From contig CM077667.1 of the NCBI GenBank assembly GCA_039707655.1, forward strand, positions 153,365,142 to 153,429,141: 64,000 nucleotides of DNA, read 5' to 3'. Positions within the stretch are counted from its first letter, which is position 1. Every line of letters starts with the position of its first letter. The stretch is from Elymus sibiricus. Its lineage: Eukaryota > Streptophyta > Magnoliopsida > Poales > Poaceae. The notes below the pieces were generated by a model, which saw only the letters and a program-made list of their open reading frames with translations, did no database searches and was not told the origin of the DNA. The translations under genes were made by a program, and so were the position numbers. Shown in pieces: positions 9,146 through 20,832 of this stretch.

Positions 9146-11333
9146 CTAGTTCTTCTTCTTGGGGACCCACATCAACTTGATGGGGATCCTTGGTGTTGAA
9201 GTAGCATTTGTAGAAGTTGAGCTTGAAGTAGCCTTGGGAACCCACTCAACCAAATCTAGGGATTCATCTTCATATGAGTCAATGTCCTCTTGAAGCTTGT
9301 TCTTGCCCTTGAGCTTGTGGTCTTGTGGTGGAAGGTCATCTTGAGTGTTTGTTCCCTTGGGAAGAGTATTTTCATACTTCTCCTTTTTAGGAACAAACTT
9401 GGGCTTGTGGTATTGACCTTCTTCCCATTCAACTCCATTAGCGTTGAAGTAGCCAACACCATGGTTCTTCCGGTATCCTCCGTGCTTGCGTACAATTTCC
9501 TCAAATTGCTTACACCCGGCAAGACTCTTGTAGATACCTTTCTCTATAATTCCTTTCAATAAAGCATTTTCTTGCTCAAGTGTAACTTGGCTAAGAGAAT
9601 CATCATTAGTGGAATCAATAGAACTACTAGAAGCAACATCATTAGGTTTAGCATTTTTATTGTTGCTACTAGATGAAGAACCTTTCTTGCCTTTGTTACT
9701 AGTTTGCTTAGATTTAACTTGTGGCATGAATGTAGACAAGAGTAGTCGTTTGGCTAGATAAGATGAAGTCTTCTTTTAGAGATCGTCATGGATAGCTTTA
9801 AGAAACTCATGCTCTTGCTCCAAGTTGAGCTTCTCAAAGCGTAGCTTCTCATGAGTCCTTACAAGCTCTCTATGATCTTCTTGAGTAGATTCATGGGCTA
9901 ACTTAAGAGTGTTTAGTTCTTTAGTTAGTTGTTCTATTTTCATCTTATCATCATCAATTGACTTATCTTGACTAGCATGAGAATTATCAAGTTCATTTTG
10001 ACTAACATTACTAGTTTTATCAAAGAGCAAGTCATCATCACAAAGCAAGTCATCTTCCTCACTATCAAAATCAAGATATTCGGGGTGTGATACCTTGGGG
10101 CCTTTAGCCATGAAGCAACTTCCACTCCCTTCGTTTGGTGAATCAAATAGATCATAGGAGTTGGTAGTCACTAGTGCAAGTCCGGCAACACCTTCATCTT
10201 GACTATAATCGGAGTTGGAGTGATAGCTTCTCTCGGAGTTGTTGTCGGAGTCGGAGCCGGAAACCCATTCACCAACATGAGCTTGATGTCTTCTTCTTGT
10301 GTAGCTCTTGGTGTACTTTTCCTTCTTCTCCGAATCCCTACTTCTCCTTGAGGGTCTTCGTTCATAACGATCATCTCTACTCCTTCTCTCTCTTTGAGGT
10401 GATTCATTCCTTGTGCTTCGTCTTCTAGGTGACTCTTCTCTTCGTTTGTAGGGAGCCGTGCACTCATTTGAGTAGTGTCCGGGCTTTCCACAATTGTAGC
10501 AATTGCGGTCACGACTTGACGAACGCTTCTCATCATATCTTGAGTTGGAGCTTCGTTCTTTGCCTCTATTCTTGTAGAACTTGTTGAATTTCTTGACCAT
10601 GAGGCTTATCTCTTCATTGGTGACAAGGTTGTCGCTTGAAGTTGCGGGAGCATCACTTGTGGCTTTGTAAGCACCGCTAGACTTGTTGTGAAGCTCTTCT
10701 TTGTCTTTGAGTGTCATCTCATGAGCAACAATCCTTCCAATGACTTCCGTAGGCTTGAGATCTTTGTAGTTGGGCATCATTTGGATCAATGTGCACACGG
10801 TGTCGTATCTCTCATCCAAAGCTCTAAGTATCTTCTTGATGATGAATTTGTCGGTCATTTCTTCGCTTCCTAAGCCGGCAATCTCATTGGTGATGAGAGC
10901 TAGCCTAGAGTACATCTCCGCGACTCCTTCACCATCCTTCATCTTGAACTTGTCAAGATGACTTTGAAGAACTTCTAACTTGGATTCTCTCACGGACTCG
11001 GTTCCTTCGTGCTTATCAACCAAAGTATCCCAAATCTCTTTTGCATTCTCAAGACGGCTGATTTTGTTGAATTCTTCAGGGCATAGGCAGTTGAAGAGAA
11101 TGTCGCATGCTTGAGCGTTGTATTGCAACATCTTCAATTCATCCGCGGTCGCTTCACGATCCGGTTCCTTTCCATCACCAAAGAATTCACCTTGCAAGCC
11201 AACACGAACAACAGCCCATACGGCGGGGTTATGACCAAGAATATGCATTTTCATTTTGTGCTTCCAACTAGCAAAATTAGTGCCATCAAAATACGGACCT
11301 CTACGGTGATAATTTCCCTCACTTAGACGCCAT
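9146..11333 (-). pseudogene. gag of element B (capsid-nucleocapsid), one stop and one frameshift
   Basis: The natural ATG is at 11333 (reads MASK then a stop); about one extra base shortly after it puts the rest in another frame that stays open from 11371 to 9776. That frame has the Copia gag domain (DGTNFASWKHKMKMHI, then about residues 20-230), a CCHC knuckle (CYNCGKPGHYSNEC), a basic RS-rich stretch and a coiled-coil end. A TAA at 9776-9778 interrupts it, and the same frame goes on to 9146 (lysine-rich, with YRKNHGVGYFNANG, ending MWVPKKKN). The last residues match the end of A's gag (MWVVKKN). In total about 730 codons. Gag forms the particle that packages element RNA. Confidence 0.88.
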
Positions 11334-11372
11334 ACTCTCCTAGGTTGTGAGACCAATGCAATGGAGACCAAA

Positions 11373-11384
11373 GCTCTGGTACCA
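11373..11384 (-). other. Primer binding site of element B (initiator Met-tRNA type)
   Basis: Minus strand TGGTACCAGAGC, two bases inside the 5' LTR. It differs at one base from the usual TGGTATCAGAGC that pairs with the 3' end of initiator Met-tRNA. Confidence 0.85.
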
Positions 11385-11386
11385 CT

Positions 11387-12902
11387 TGTAGGACCAAAAG
11401 TATGTCTAGAGGGGGGGGGTGATTAGACTACTTGACCAAAAAAAATCTAGCCTTTTCCCAATTTTTAGCGTTGGCAGATTTTAGCACTCATAGCAAGTCA
11501 AGTACACCCTACACATGCATGTCTAAGAGTATAGCAGCGGAAAGTAACAACAAGCATGAGTATAAAGGAAGGGTTGGAGGATCAAACGCAATTGTAGACA
11601 CGATGATTTTTCCCGTGGTTTCGATAGGTGGTGCTATCGTACGTCCACTATTATGGAGTCTTCAACCCACGGAGGGTAACGGTCGCGAGAGTCCACGGAG
11701 GGCTCCACCGATAAGGGTCCACGAAGTAGCAACCTTGACTATTCCATAACGGCTTCCGTCCACGAAGGACTAGCCTCACTATGGGTAGATCTTCACGAAG
11801 TAGGCGATCTCCTTGCCCTTACAAACTTCTTGGTTCACTCCACAACACGAAGTAGGAGGCTCCCAAGTGACACCTAACCAATCTAGGAGGCACCACCCTC
11901 CAAAAGGTAATAGGCTCGGCAATGTCGATGAACTCCTTGCTCTTGTGCTTCAAGATGATAGACTCCTCAGCACACAATCACTCTCTCACAGATTTGGTTT
12001 GGTGGAAGAGATGGGATTGGTGGAAATCAACTTGGGGAGGCTAAAGATCAAGATTCATATGGTTGGAATGGAATGGCATGATCTCAACACATGAGTAGGT
12101 GGCTCTCTCTCAGAAAACTGGATGAGGCAAGTATGGAATAGTTCTGAGTGCTTATCTTTCGAGTAGGTGGTGGTGAAGTGGTATATATTGGCATCTCCAA
12201 AAATCCAACCGTTACACCTAAAATGACCAACTCGGTGACACCGATGTGTGAATCTCGGTGGTACCGAGTTGCTCCAAAGGTAGCAACTTTTGAATCTCGG
12301 TGAGGCCGATATATAAAACTCGGTTGCACCGATAAGGTGACCAACGGTCAGATTGCCCAATGTCAGTGACGCCGATTCAACAAACTCGGTGGTACCGATT
12401 TTGTGAAACTGCGTAGCAGAAAGTTGGCAAGCTGAACTCGGTGGCACCGAAGCAGAATCGGTTGCACCGAAAGGCTAGGGTTTGGCTTAGGTCTGTCTGA
12501 GTATGGGAATCGGTGGCACCGAGTGGAAAGTGTTGGTTGCACCGATTTTGGATATTTGACTTTGGACAGACTTTTGTGGAAGAGCTTGTGGGTGTTTTTG
12601 GTGACTATCACTTGTGCACGTATGACCATTTTGTTCACCAACAATACCTTACCCCCTTTTAATAGTATTGGCTTTCCTATGGACTCAAAGTGATTTCTCA
12701 CAAAGTAAAACGTAGAGTCCTCTTGCTTGAAGCTTTGCCAATCTATTTCCTTGCACCTTGGGGTATTTCCACAATCTCCACAATCCTTTTGCCAATTCTA
12801 TCATTGAACTTTTCCTGAAATATGCTTAGTGGAAACATTAGTCCAATGACATATATGTTGTTATTAATTACCAAAACCACCAAGGGAGCAAATGTGCTTT
12901 CA
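11387..12902 (-). repeat. 5' LTR of element B
   Basis: Partner of 3322-4836 with the same ends. The palindrome array lies at about 12231-12545 and the minus-strand TATA-type box CAATATATACC at 12181-12191. Its start TGAAAGCAC is followed outward by the duplication CATAA. Confidence 0.95.
12231..12545 (-). repeat. Palindrome array TCGGTGNNACCGA in the 5' LTR of B
   Basis: Same array as in the 3' LTR, about ten copies such as CTCGGTGGTACCGAG near 12254-12268. A few copies have lost one half by point changes, for example TGTCAGTGACGCCGAT near 12361. Confidence 0.87.
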
Positions 12903-12907
12903 CATAA
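12903..12907. repeat. Target site duplication of element B (right), CATAA
   Basis: Identical to 3317-3321 and adjacent to the LTR end GTGCTTTCA. Confidence 0.95.
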
Positions 12908-13424
12908 GGAAGATGAAGACCTTCATCTTCAGCAGTGCCACTGGTGCCTTCCACGATGGGGTTCTTGCCTTTGGAGGGATAGAGATCTGCTTGGACAATT
13001 TCAATGTCTGGAAGATAAATGCTGTGATTGCGTGTAGAGGGCAGACACCTCGTGCAGGTTCTGTACTTGATGAAACGCATAATCCATGGGGCATATATCT
13101 TCGGATCAAAGAGATTGATGCCATTTTCTGCCAGATTGCGGAGGAATAAATCTTGAAGATTAAACCTGATGCCATAGACAGTGTTGTAGACCAATGTCTT
13201 CAGAACCCCTTCAAGCTTGCGAGTTGAGTTATGCCCTTTGATTGGCCAGATGGTATGCCGAAGTATATGATAGATTGTCCTTGGCAGATACTGAAGATCA
13301 TCAACAAAGAATGACGTGGCAGATCTGCATCTGAAGACAAAGGCTTCATCAATGTAAGCATAGCAGCCATATTGGGCTCTGGCATTTGAAAAATACTTGT
13401 AGTGACAGCAGCATAGGCTTCAGA
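12908..13424 (-). pseudogene. Accessory gene of element A, conserved-domain end, frameshifted
   Basis: Minus-strand pieces at about 13385-13200 and 13194-12908 include MVYNTVYGIRFNLQDLFLRN and IYAPWIMRFIKYRTCT. These correspond in place and pattern to the second half of the middle domain of B's accessory protein (…NTILRHTLMPKSGDE… then YAPYIQMLINSKLEKHIF). At least two frame changes separate them from the frame above 13425. Element B is inserted immediately downstream, so the C-terminus lies at 2704-3316. Confidence 0.65.
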
Positions 13425-15038
13425 TCAAGGATCTAAGTCTTCTCCGGAGGCAGCAAGAGGTGTGGCAGGGAAGAAGTCCAATGCAGAGGCAGTGATGTGC
13501 TCATCACGGATCATGAAATCCATCTTCCAAGTGTTCAAGTCTCTGCCAAAACCAGAGATGTGGAGAGTTGCATAGAACTGGAGGATGAGTTCCTCATTCC
13601 AGTCTTCATGGTCAGTGACAAATGGCAACAGTCCAACACCCCGAAGACAATCCAGTGCTTGATCAAAATAGGGAAGATCTTTCATAGCTTCAAAGATGAG
13701 ATGCTTGTGGGGAAAGATCCTGTTTTGTCCATAGAGCACACACATGTAGTACTGACATTGTGGAGCACTCGAAAATCTGTCAGATTGTATGGGACGGTTG
13801 TATGGATTGCGGTCTGAGTCAAGACAGGTGTTCTTTAGTCTGAATCGTCTGACATCAAAGGCCAATGGTCTAGCAGGGCCGGACTGTCGAAGACTTGGAA
13901 GTCTAGGCATTGGGTTTATGACACTGGGGCGGCGATGGATGCTGCATTCATACTGGGGCCCCATCCTTGGTGGAGCAACGTGCCTGAGCCATCTTGTAGG
14001 CACCATCTCTCCTTCCCTATTGTGAGCCATGACGATATTTTCAGCATTGTCATCGGTCGATGGCGTGGCATGGACAAGAGGACCAACAGGGGCATTGACT
14101 TCGCCCACAATGTTGGCAGCTGCAATATCTTCAACAACTTTGGCTTCATGCTCAGATTGCTCTCTAACAACATCTTCAATCATGATCACGTCATCAACTG
14201 GTGCAGTTGGTGATACATGAGCTTCATCTTCAGGAATGCTATGCATTGAAGCCATAGCAGGTCTTGGTCCATGACGAAGCCTTCTAAGATGTGACACACG
14301 AGCAGTGGTTTCTATCTCCTTGGCGACGAATGGCGATTCAGGTGATCTTGGTGTAGGGGGAAAGAACGACGGTGAAGGAGTACCGGGATCAGCTTCAGGA
14401 ATTTCGAGCCTGATTGGAGTGCCAATGTCCACGTACCCGCTTTCTTGTTGGGGCGATGATACCATCGGTGCATCAATTTGAGGCACCGGATCTTGCATAA
14501 CATTGTCTTCATGAACAATGTCTTCAGCTGCATTGGATTCAGCAGCTAGAATGTCTTCAGTGGTCTGAGCCTCTATGGGAGTAGGCTCATGAAGAATAAC
14601 TTGCCTCTCAGTATTTGCATCAGCTGGAGGGGCCACAGAGATAGGCGTCACACGGAGGGGTTCCTCTGGAGTAGGCGGTGTGACTGTCAAACCTTGAGCA
14701 GGTCGCGAAGACTTTGGTTTCTTTGGCTTCGGCTGAGTCGTGTGTTGGACTTCAGCGGGCTGAGCTCTCTTGCGTTTTCGGGCTTCTACTTCGGCCTTCT
14801 TTGTCTTCTTGCTGGATACAACAGAGGAAGGAGGAGGTGACCTAGAGCCTGAGAAGCCAGCTGGGAAGACAATGCCTCGAGACTCTGGTCTTGAGGGAGC
14901 GGTTTGGCTCAAAGACATTGAAGCCTGTTTGGATCTCTCAATGATCCTTGGATCAAGAGCAGGCTGTCCAAGAGCTTTTCTCTTCAGCATGTCATTGTGT
15001 GCTTGAACCATAATAGCAGCTTTCTTCTTGAGACGCAC
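13425..15038 (-). pseudogene. Accessory gene of element A, central part
   Basis: An open minus-strand stretch of 537 codons without a true ATG start (first codon GTG), so it is a fragment of a longer gene. It is proline-, serine- and alanine-rich with basic clusters (KKTKKAEVEARKRKR), then near its end carries YYMCVLYGQNRIFPHKH and WNEELILQFYATLHISGFGRD, which align with WNDEMIMQFYSTAHFY of B's accessory protein. It joins the fragment at 15259-16185 through one stop and a frame change. Probable role as for the B protein, unknown. Confidence 0.7.
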
Positions 15039-15258
15039 TAGGGCGCCTTTGACAGCCTCACACCTCTTTTTAAACTCAGCTTTTGAGGTCTTTCATCATA
15101 AGTTGATAGCCATGTATTTGGTCAACATTGAGCTTGTGAACATTCTTGAAGACATTCTTCTCATGGCTAATCTTAGCCTTTTGCTGTATGACCTTTTGTG
15201 CTACAGTAAGCTCCTCATTCACTAGCCCTTGGAAGGTGACACTCATGCCAATGGGAAG
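15039..15258 (-). pseudogene. Accessory gene of element A, broken linker
   Basis: After the TAA/TAG-type stop at 15259-15261 the same minus frame continues with plausible sequence (GMSVTFQGLVNEELTVAQKV) until further stops near 15090-15060, after which the central part resumes in another frame. This shows that the two large open stretches on either side are one gene. Confidence 0.55.
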
Positions 15259-16185
15259 CTAAAGGGCGTCGATGGTGAGGGAGGGATCAGCAAACCATTC
15301 ATCAATGAAGTGATCTAGAATGGATGGATCAAAGAGAGGTAAGTCTTCAAGATGTTTAGCTTCCTCTTCTTTATGCTCGATGAGCTTCGCTAGAGCTTCA
15401 TCATCAAACTCATCATCTGATAGTTCTATCATATTGGCAGCGTCCATCAAAGAGACAGAGGGCCTCGGACCCCGGGCAACAACATCTTTCCTTTTCATTC
15501 GCCTGACAAGGCGAGATTCGTCCTCAGTTTCTTCTGGATCAACAGAGGGTGACCGTGAAGCCTGAGATGTTGTGTCAACAGGCTTTGAAGCCTTTGCAGC
15601 TTTTGTCTTTGAAGTCTTTGCCTTCTTCTTAGGCTTTGGTTCAGAAACTGGAGGATGATCTGCATCTTCTTCATCAACCTCTTCAGGTTCTAGGCATCCT
15701 TGAATGCTAGATGAATCGGAATGTCTTGGCATTGGGGGCCTAACCATGCAAGGAAAGAAGCCAATTTTTCTTGCTTCGGCCTCAGTCTTCAAGTGAAGGT
15801 TTTTGTAGATGATATCAGTCCACGGTGCTTTCTCAACATTCTTTTCTGCGTACTCATCTGTGGCAAACTGATAGTTGAACCACTTTTCTGCCCAGTATCT
15901 TCGGATGCACTGCATTCGAGTCTTGCGCTGTGTATAGTTCTCATCTTCATCAGACTTGTATCGTTCATAGAGCTCTGGAGGAAGATCTTTGGCAGTGTTC
16001 AAATGCCTTTGCCTGCCGCCTTTCTTTGAAATATTATCTCTGGCCATTGGCTTCGGCTTCGACAAAGGCTTCGTAGGTGAGCGCAAGTAGGAGCAGACTC
16101 CAGACGAGTCCAGATGAATCTGCATGTAGTCAACAAATGAATTCAGACTATGAGATCCAAGCGATTCTGCTGCGGACATGTACAT
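15259..16185 (-). pseudogene. Accessory gene of element A, N-terminal part
   Basis: Open minus frame of 308 codons from ATG 16185 (a second ATG two codons later, start MSAAESLGSH, is also possible). It contains KDLPPELYERYKSDEDENY, RYWAEKWFNYQFATDEYAE, a lysine-rich cluster (KPKKKAKTSKTKAAK) and an acidic stretch. No membrane segment is visible. Together with the parts down to 2704 the original protein would have been well over 1000 residues, clearly longer than the 653 of element B, whose N-terminal part does not obviously match this one. Preceded by a TATA box at 16773. Confidence 0.68.
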
Positions 16186-16772
16186 GTGAAAGAGTTAGAG
16201 ACGCGAGGGAGGAGAAAATGTCATATGCATTCTCAGAAGATTTTGAAGATAAATCAGTGTTTGAAGACATTGACCTCGTTCACCGAAGACATTCACTTTT
16301 ATAGAGGATATGGTGGTTTCAGATTTGTACAAGTCCGAGAATTTGTACAAGTGAGAAATCAAACCAACTTAGACCATAAAGTGAAAGCATTTGGTAGATT
16401 GAGTTCAAGATCTGAGTGCTATCGAAGGAAAGGTGGAAAAACAACAAATCGAAGATTTTTGGTAACTTTTCAGATCAAATGAACGGTAAAAATAGCGATT
16501 TATTTACTGCGGTGAAGAACTCGATGAACAGCTCGACGAGGCGGGGAGGCTGAGGGGTTCGATCTTCCACACCCTAACTCGGTGGTGGCAGACAGCTATG
16601 ACGGCGGCCAGATGGAGATGATCGCGGCCGGCGTGAGTACGTCGTGGGAGAAGTCATGGCAGCTAAGCACTTCGTCTCCGGCGGCGATGAAATCCAGTGA
16701 CGGCGCTAGGGTTTTGGAGCTCGAGCGGTGGAGGTGGCGAGGAAGAGTAAGTAATGAGCAAGGGGATATGCA

Positions 16773-16780
16773 TTTATAAG
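16773..16780 (-). promoter_or_regulatory. Internal TATA box upstream of the accessory gene of A
   Basis: Minus strand CCTTATAAATGCAT at about 16769-16782. Downstream comes a GC-rich leader with AAAACCCTAGCGCCG near 16705-16719, about 590 bases before the ATG at 16185. The layout resembles that of the internal promoter block of element B. No transcription start can be proved from sequence. Confidence 0.55.
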
Positions 16781-16789
16781 GACTGGAAC

Positions 16790-17463
16790 ATCCGATATTT
16801 TTGGACGGATATGCCCCTGACTCTTTGGTTTAGTGGGACACGTGGTGTGCATGCACATGTTTGATAGCCCACTACATGATCAGAGGCGACGACGCGGGGA
16901 GTTGTTGCGATAAGTGCGGTAAAGACAACAAATTGGAATTTTAAACGTTTGGTTGAGTTTGTCTTCGACTGGCAAGGATGCAGTGAAGACAGTCAACACG
17001 TGTCAAGTAGAATGCATAAGATTGGAGTTGAACAGAGTTAGATGAGATTAGAATAGAAGAGGATTGTGGGTCCGATCACATTGGCCTAGGTAAAACTCGA
17101 AGATATAGCTATAGGCCCAATGCTGTAGAGGACAAAACTTCACATTGTATGCAAGGTATATTCAACTGAAGTATATGCAACATTTGAAGAGAACATTCTA
17201 CTTGAAGACAAACACGACATCCTCAAGACATAGACAAAATGAAGATAAAAGCAAAGTCTTCAGGATGGGTGGTGGCGTTACCTACCGTATAAGAATGTTT
17301 GACCCAGACACGACACACAATTATCGTGGCGCTCTGTAGTCATATTCTTCGTTAATATTTTCACACTTAGAGTGTAAGTCTTCATGAGATTGAAGACATA
17401 TGTTACTTCGTGTGTTGTGCATCAAAGTCATCAACATGCATAAGCGTTAGGATGTATTCCCAT
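16790..17463 (-). other. Spacer between pol and accessory gene of element A, rich in GAAGAC motifs
   Basis: No gene is supported. GAAGAC/GTCTTC and CTTCG occur very often (for example near 16960, 16983, 17200, 17257, 17380, 17392), as they also do in A's LTRs. It probably includes the upstream part of the internal promoter. Confidence 0.6.
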
Positions 17464-20400
17464 TCAAAGGACATTTGAGGATTCTAAGATATTTACCTCA
17501 CACCGCAACTCGCAAAATTTCTTCTCATCCAAATGCTTCCTGAAGATATCCGTCAACTGATCTTTAGTGTCTGCATGCTTGATGTTGATGTCTCCCTTCA
17601 TCACATGATCCTAAAGAAAATGATGTCGTATCTAAATATGCTTCGTCTTCCAGTGCTGTACTGGGTTGTAGGAGATCTTAACTGCACTCTCATTGTTGCA
17701 GTAGAGAGGAACATACTTCAGGTTGATGCCGTAGTCCTTGAGGGTCTGCTTCATCCAGAGAAGCTGAGTGCAGCAAGCGCCAGCAGCAATGTATTCAGCT
17801 TCAGCAGTGGAGAGTGGTACACAGTTCTGCTTCTTCGAAGACCAACATAAAAAAGATCGTCCCAGAAAGTGACATGTGCCTGATGTAGACTTGCGATCAA
17901 CTCTGTCGCTAGCAAAGTCAGAATCTGAATAGCCAATGAGCTCAAACTTCGAACCCTTTGGATACCATAATCCTAGTGTTGGAGTGTGAGCCAGATATCT
18001 AAGTATTCGCTTCACCGCTAGGTGATGCGACTCCTTTGGTGCCGCTTGAAACATGCAAACGCTAAGCATTATATCTGGCCTAGATGCACATAGGTACAAT
18101 AAAGAGCCAATCAGGGAGCGATATACCTTCTGATCGAAATCTTTAAAAATTTCGTCAGTGCAGAGGTGACCATTGGTAGGCATTGGCGTCTTGTAGCCTT
18201 TGGCTTCATTAATGCCAAATTTCTTGAGGCAGTCCTTAAGGTACTTCTCCTGAGATATAAAGATGCCATTGAGTTGTTGTCGAATTTGAAGCCCTATGAA
18301 GAATTTCAGTTCTCCCATCATCAACATTTGATATTTCTCTTGCATCATGAAAGTAAACTCATCACTGTATCGATTGTTAGTACAACCGAAGATAATGTCA
18401 TCCACATAGATTTGACATACAAATAGTTCACCATCATAGGATTTAGTTAAGAGAGTGGGATCGAGTGAACCAGGTTTGAAGCCTTTCTTCTTCAGAAACT
18501 CCTTGAGTGTGTCATACCAACCTCTTGGTGCTTGCTTGAGGCCATATAGAGCCTTGTTGAGCTTGTAGACTTTGTCGGGATGCTTTGGGTCTTCAAATCA
18601 TGGTGGTTGAGCAACATATACTTCTTCCTCAATCTTACCATTGAGGAATGCACTTTTGACATCCATTTGATATAAGCATATGTCATGATGGTTAGCATAA
18701 GCAAGCAGTATACGTATAGCTTCGAGCCTAGCAAGAGGTGCAAATATTTCACTGCAGTCAATACCCTCAACCTGTGTGTAGCCTTGAGCCACAAGTCGAG
18801 ACTTGTTTCTAACTACTCAGCCAGACTCATCTTGTTTGTTGCGAAAGATCCACTTCGTGCCAATGATGTTGTGCTTCGTTGGATTAGGGCGCTTCACGAG
18901 TTCCCACACATTGTTGAGCTCGAACTGGTGAAGCTCTTCTTGCCTGGCTTGAATCCATTCTGATTTCTTGAAGGCTTCATCTACTTTGGTGGGCTCTGGG
19001 ATAGACACAAAAGCAAAGTGCCCACAAAACTTAGCCAGTTGAGTAGCACTTGAGCGAGTGAGTGGACCTGGTGCATTTATGCTGTCAAGCATTCTCTCAA
19101 TTTGGACTTCATTAGCCACGCGTGGATGATCAGGGCGAAGACTTTGTTCTGGCTGCTGAGCATTGTCTTCTTCAGCAGCATTGTCTTCAGGTTCAACATT
19201 GTCTTCGCGCTGAGTGGATGGAGGAATGATGACTTCCTCAACCTCTGGTTCTTCAGGCATGATTTCTCCAGTGCCCATCAATCTGATAGCTTCGTCAGGT
19301 GGAAGTTCATCTAGCACAAGAGGTAGGTGCTCTCTTTGTGAGCCATTAGTTTCATCGAATTGCACATCTACAGTTTCAAGAACTTTATTTTGGAAAGTGT
19401 TGAAGACTCTGTAGGTGTGCGAATCCTTTCCATAACCAAGCATGAAACCCTCATGTGCTTTCGGTGCAAATTTAGAAGTGTGGTGTGGATCCCTTATCCA
19501 GCATCTTGCACCGAAGACTTTGAAATAACTTGCATTGGGTATCTTACCGGTGAGAAGCTCATATGATGTTTTCTTGAAGAACTTGTGAAGATATACTCTA
19601 TTGATGATGTGGCATGCAGTAACAATGGCTTCAGGCCATAGCTTCTGTGGTGTCTTGTATTCATCAAGCTTAGTGCGAGCCTTCTCTATGAGAGTCCTAT
19701 TCTTGCGCTCCATGACGCCATTCTGCTGAGGTGTGTATGGAGCAGAGAAATCATGAGTGATGCCAAGAGTATCAAGAAAGGTACCCAGGCCTGTGTTCTT
19801 GAATTCAATGCCATTGTCACTCCTGATGTGCTTGATCTTGATGTTGTAGTTGTTCATACACCTATTGGCAAAGTGCCTGAAGACATCCCGCACCTCAGTT
19901 TTATAGAGTATAATATGCAAATCATCAACAATTACGAAGCCATATAGATTTGAAGTGGTGGAGAAGGTGGAATACTGAGTAGGGCCAAATAAGTCCATAT
20001 GCAGCAGCTCGAAGGGACGAGTGGTTGTCATAATTGTCTTCGAGGGATGCTTGGCCCTAGTCATCTTCCCGGCTTCACAAGCACCACAAAGGTGGTCCTT
20101 CTTGAACTTGACACCGTCGACGCCAATGATGAGCTTCTTCTTGGCGAGTGTGTGCAAGTTCCTCATCCCATCATGTCCTAGCCTTCTATGCCATAACCAG
20201 CATTCCGAAGCCTTTGCGAGAAGACATGAATCAACTTGTGATCCTGTAGAGAAGTCTACCATATACAAATCACCTCTTTGAAAACCTTCGAGGACTTTAG
20301 TTTTGTCAGAGGCCATTAGCACAACACATTGAAATTTGCCAAATATGACAAGCATATCTAAGTCATAGAGCATTGAGACAGACATTAAGTTGTAACCAAG

Positions 20401-20640
20401 GGATTCTACAAGCATGACGTTTTCCATGTGCCGGTCCCTTGAGATAGCAACTCTACCTAGTCCCAGTACTTTGTTGCTGCTCTTGTCAGCAAAGACAAAT
20501 GTGGTCTTTTGCTGGAGGTCGAAGAGTTTGCTCCATCAATAGGCTTCGATCACCAGTCATATGACTGGTGCATCCACTGTCCATAATCCATTCAGTCGCA
20601 TTGGATTTGTCTTCCTGCATTGAGAATTAGTCTAGTTCAC
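17464..20640 (-). pseudogene. pol of element A (protease, integrase, reverse transcriptase, RNase H)
   Basis: Minus-strand Copia pol with several breaks. Protease motif IMDSGCTSHMTG is at about 20600-20540, followed by a frame change. The long open piece 20427-18817 has the pre-integrase knuckle region (WLWHRRLGHDGMRNL), integrase core (HMDLFGP, HIRSDNGIEFKN, YTPQQNGVMERKN) and the start of reverse transcriptase (WIQARQEELHQFELNNVWEL). After a stop, reverse transcriptase goes on at 18792-18598 ([18 protein letters not shown]) and 18405 onward, where the catalytic YVDD reads as -MDDIIFG. RNase H follows with STAEAEYIAAG and ends at the stop 17464. Not functional as it stands. Confidence 0.9.
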
Positions 20641-20832
20641 CAAGGCATGCAACTGTAACATGCATTGATGAAGATATTGCAGTACACAATTATAAGTAAT
20701 TTTGGACGATATAAATGGTAACACCATTTGCATTAATTATCTTGCATCCAGACAAGACTGTTTTCGGGTCTCCGGAGATAATCTTCAAGATAGGCTTCAT
20801 CCCATCTGGAGACCCGATGCTGCATGAAAATA
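20641..20832 (-). other. gag-pol junction of element A
   Basis: About 190 bases with stops in all minus frames separate the gag end (20833) from the protease motif. In related elements this is a short linker read through by frameshift or stop suppression; here it is too altered to say which. Confidence 0.5.

Larger units (their letters stand above)
3322..12902 (-). mobile_element. Element B: pol-less Sirevirus-type Copia retrotransposon with both LTRs and target duplication
   Basis: Two LTRs of 1515 and 1516 bases (3322-4836, 11387-12902) are flanked by the 5-base duplication CATAA. The minus-strand order is 5' LTR, Met-type primer site, gag (11333-9146), non-coding spacer, internal promoter-like block, a 653-residue accessory frame (7446-5485), polypurine tracts, 3' LTR. 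No protease, integrase, reverse transcriptase or RNase H motif is present between gag and the accessory frame, so movement would have needed enzymes from another Sirevirus. LTRs differ by what looks like a few percent by eye. It lies inside A's accessory gene. Confidence 0.93.
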
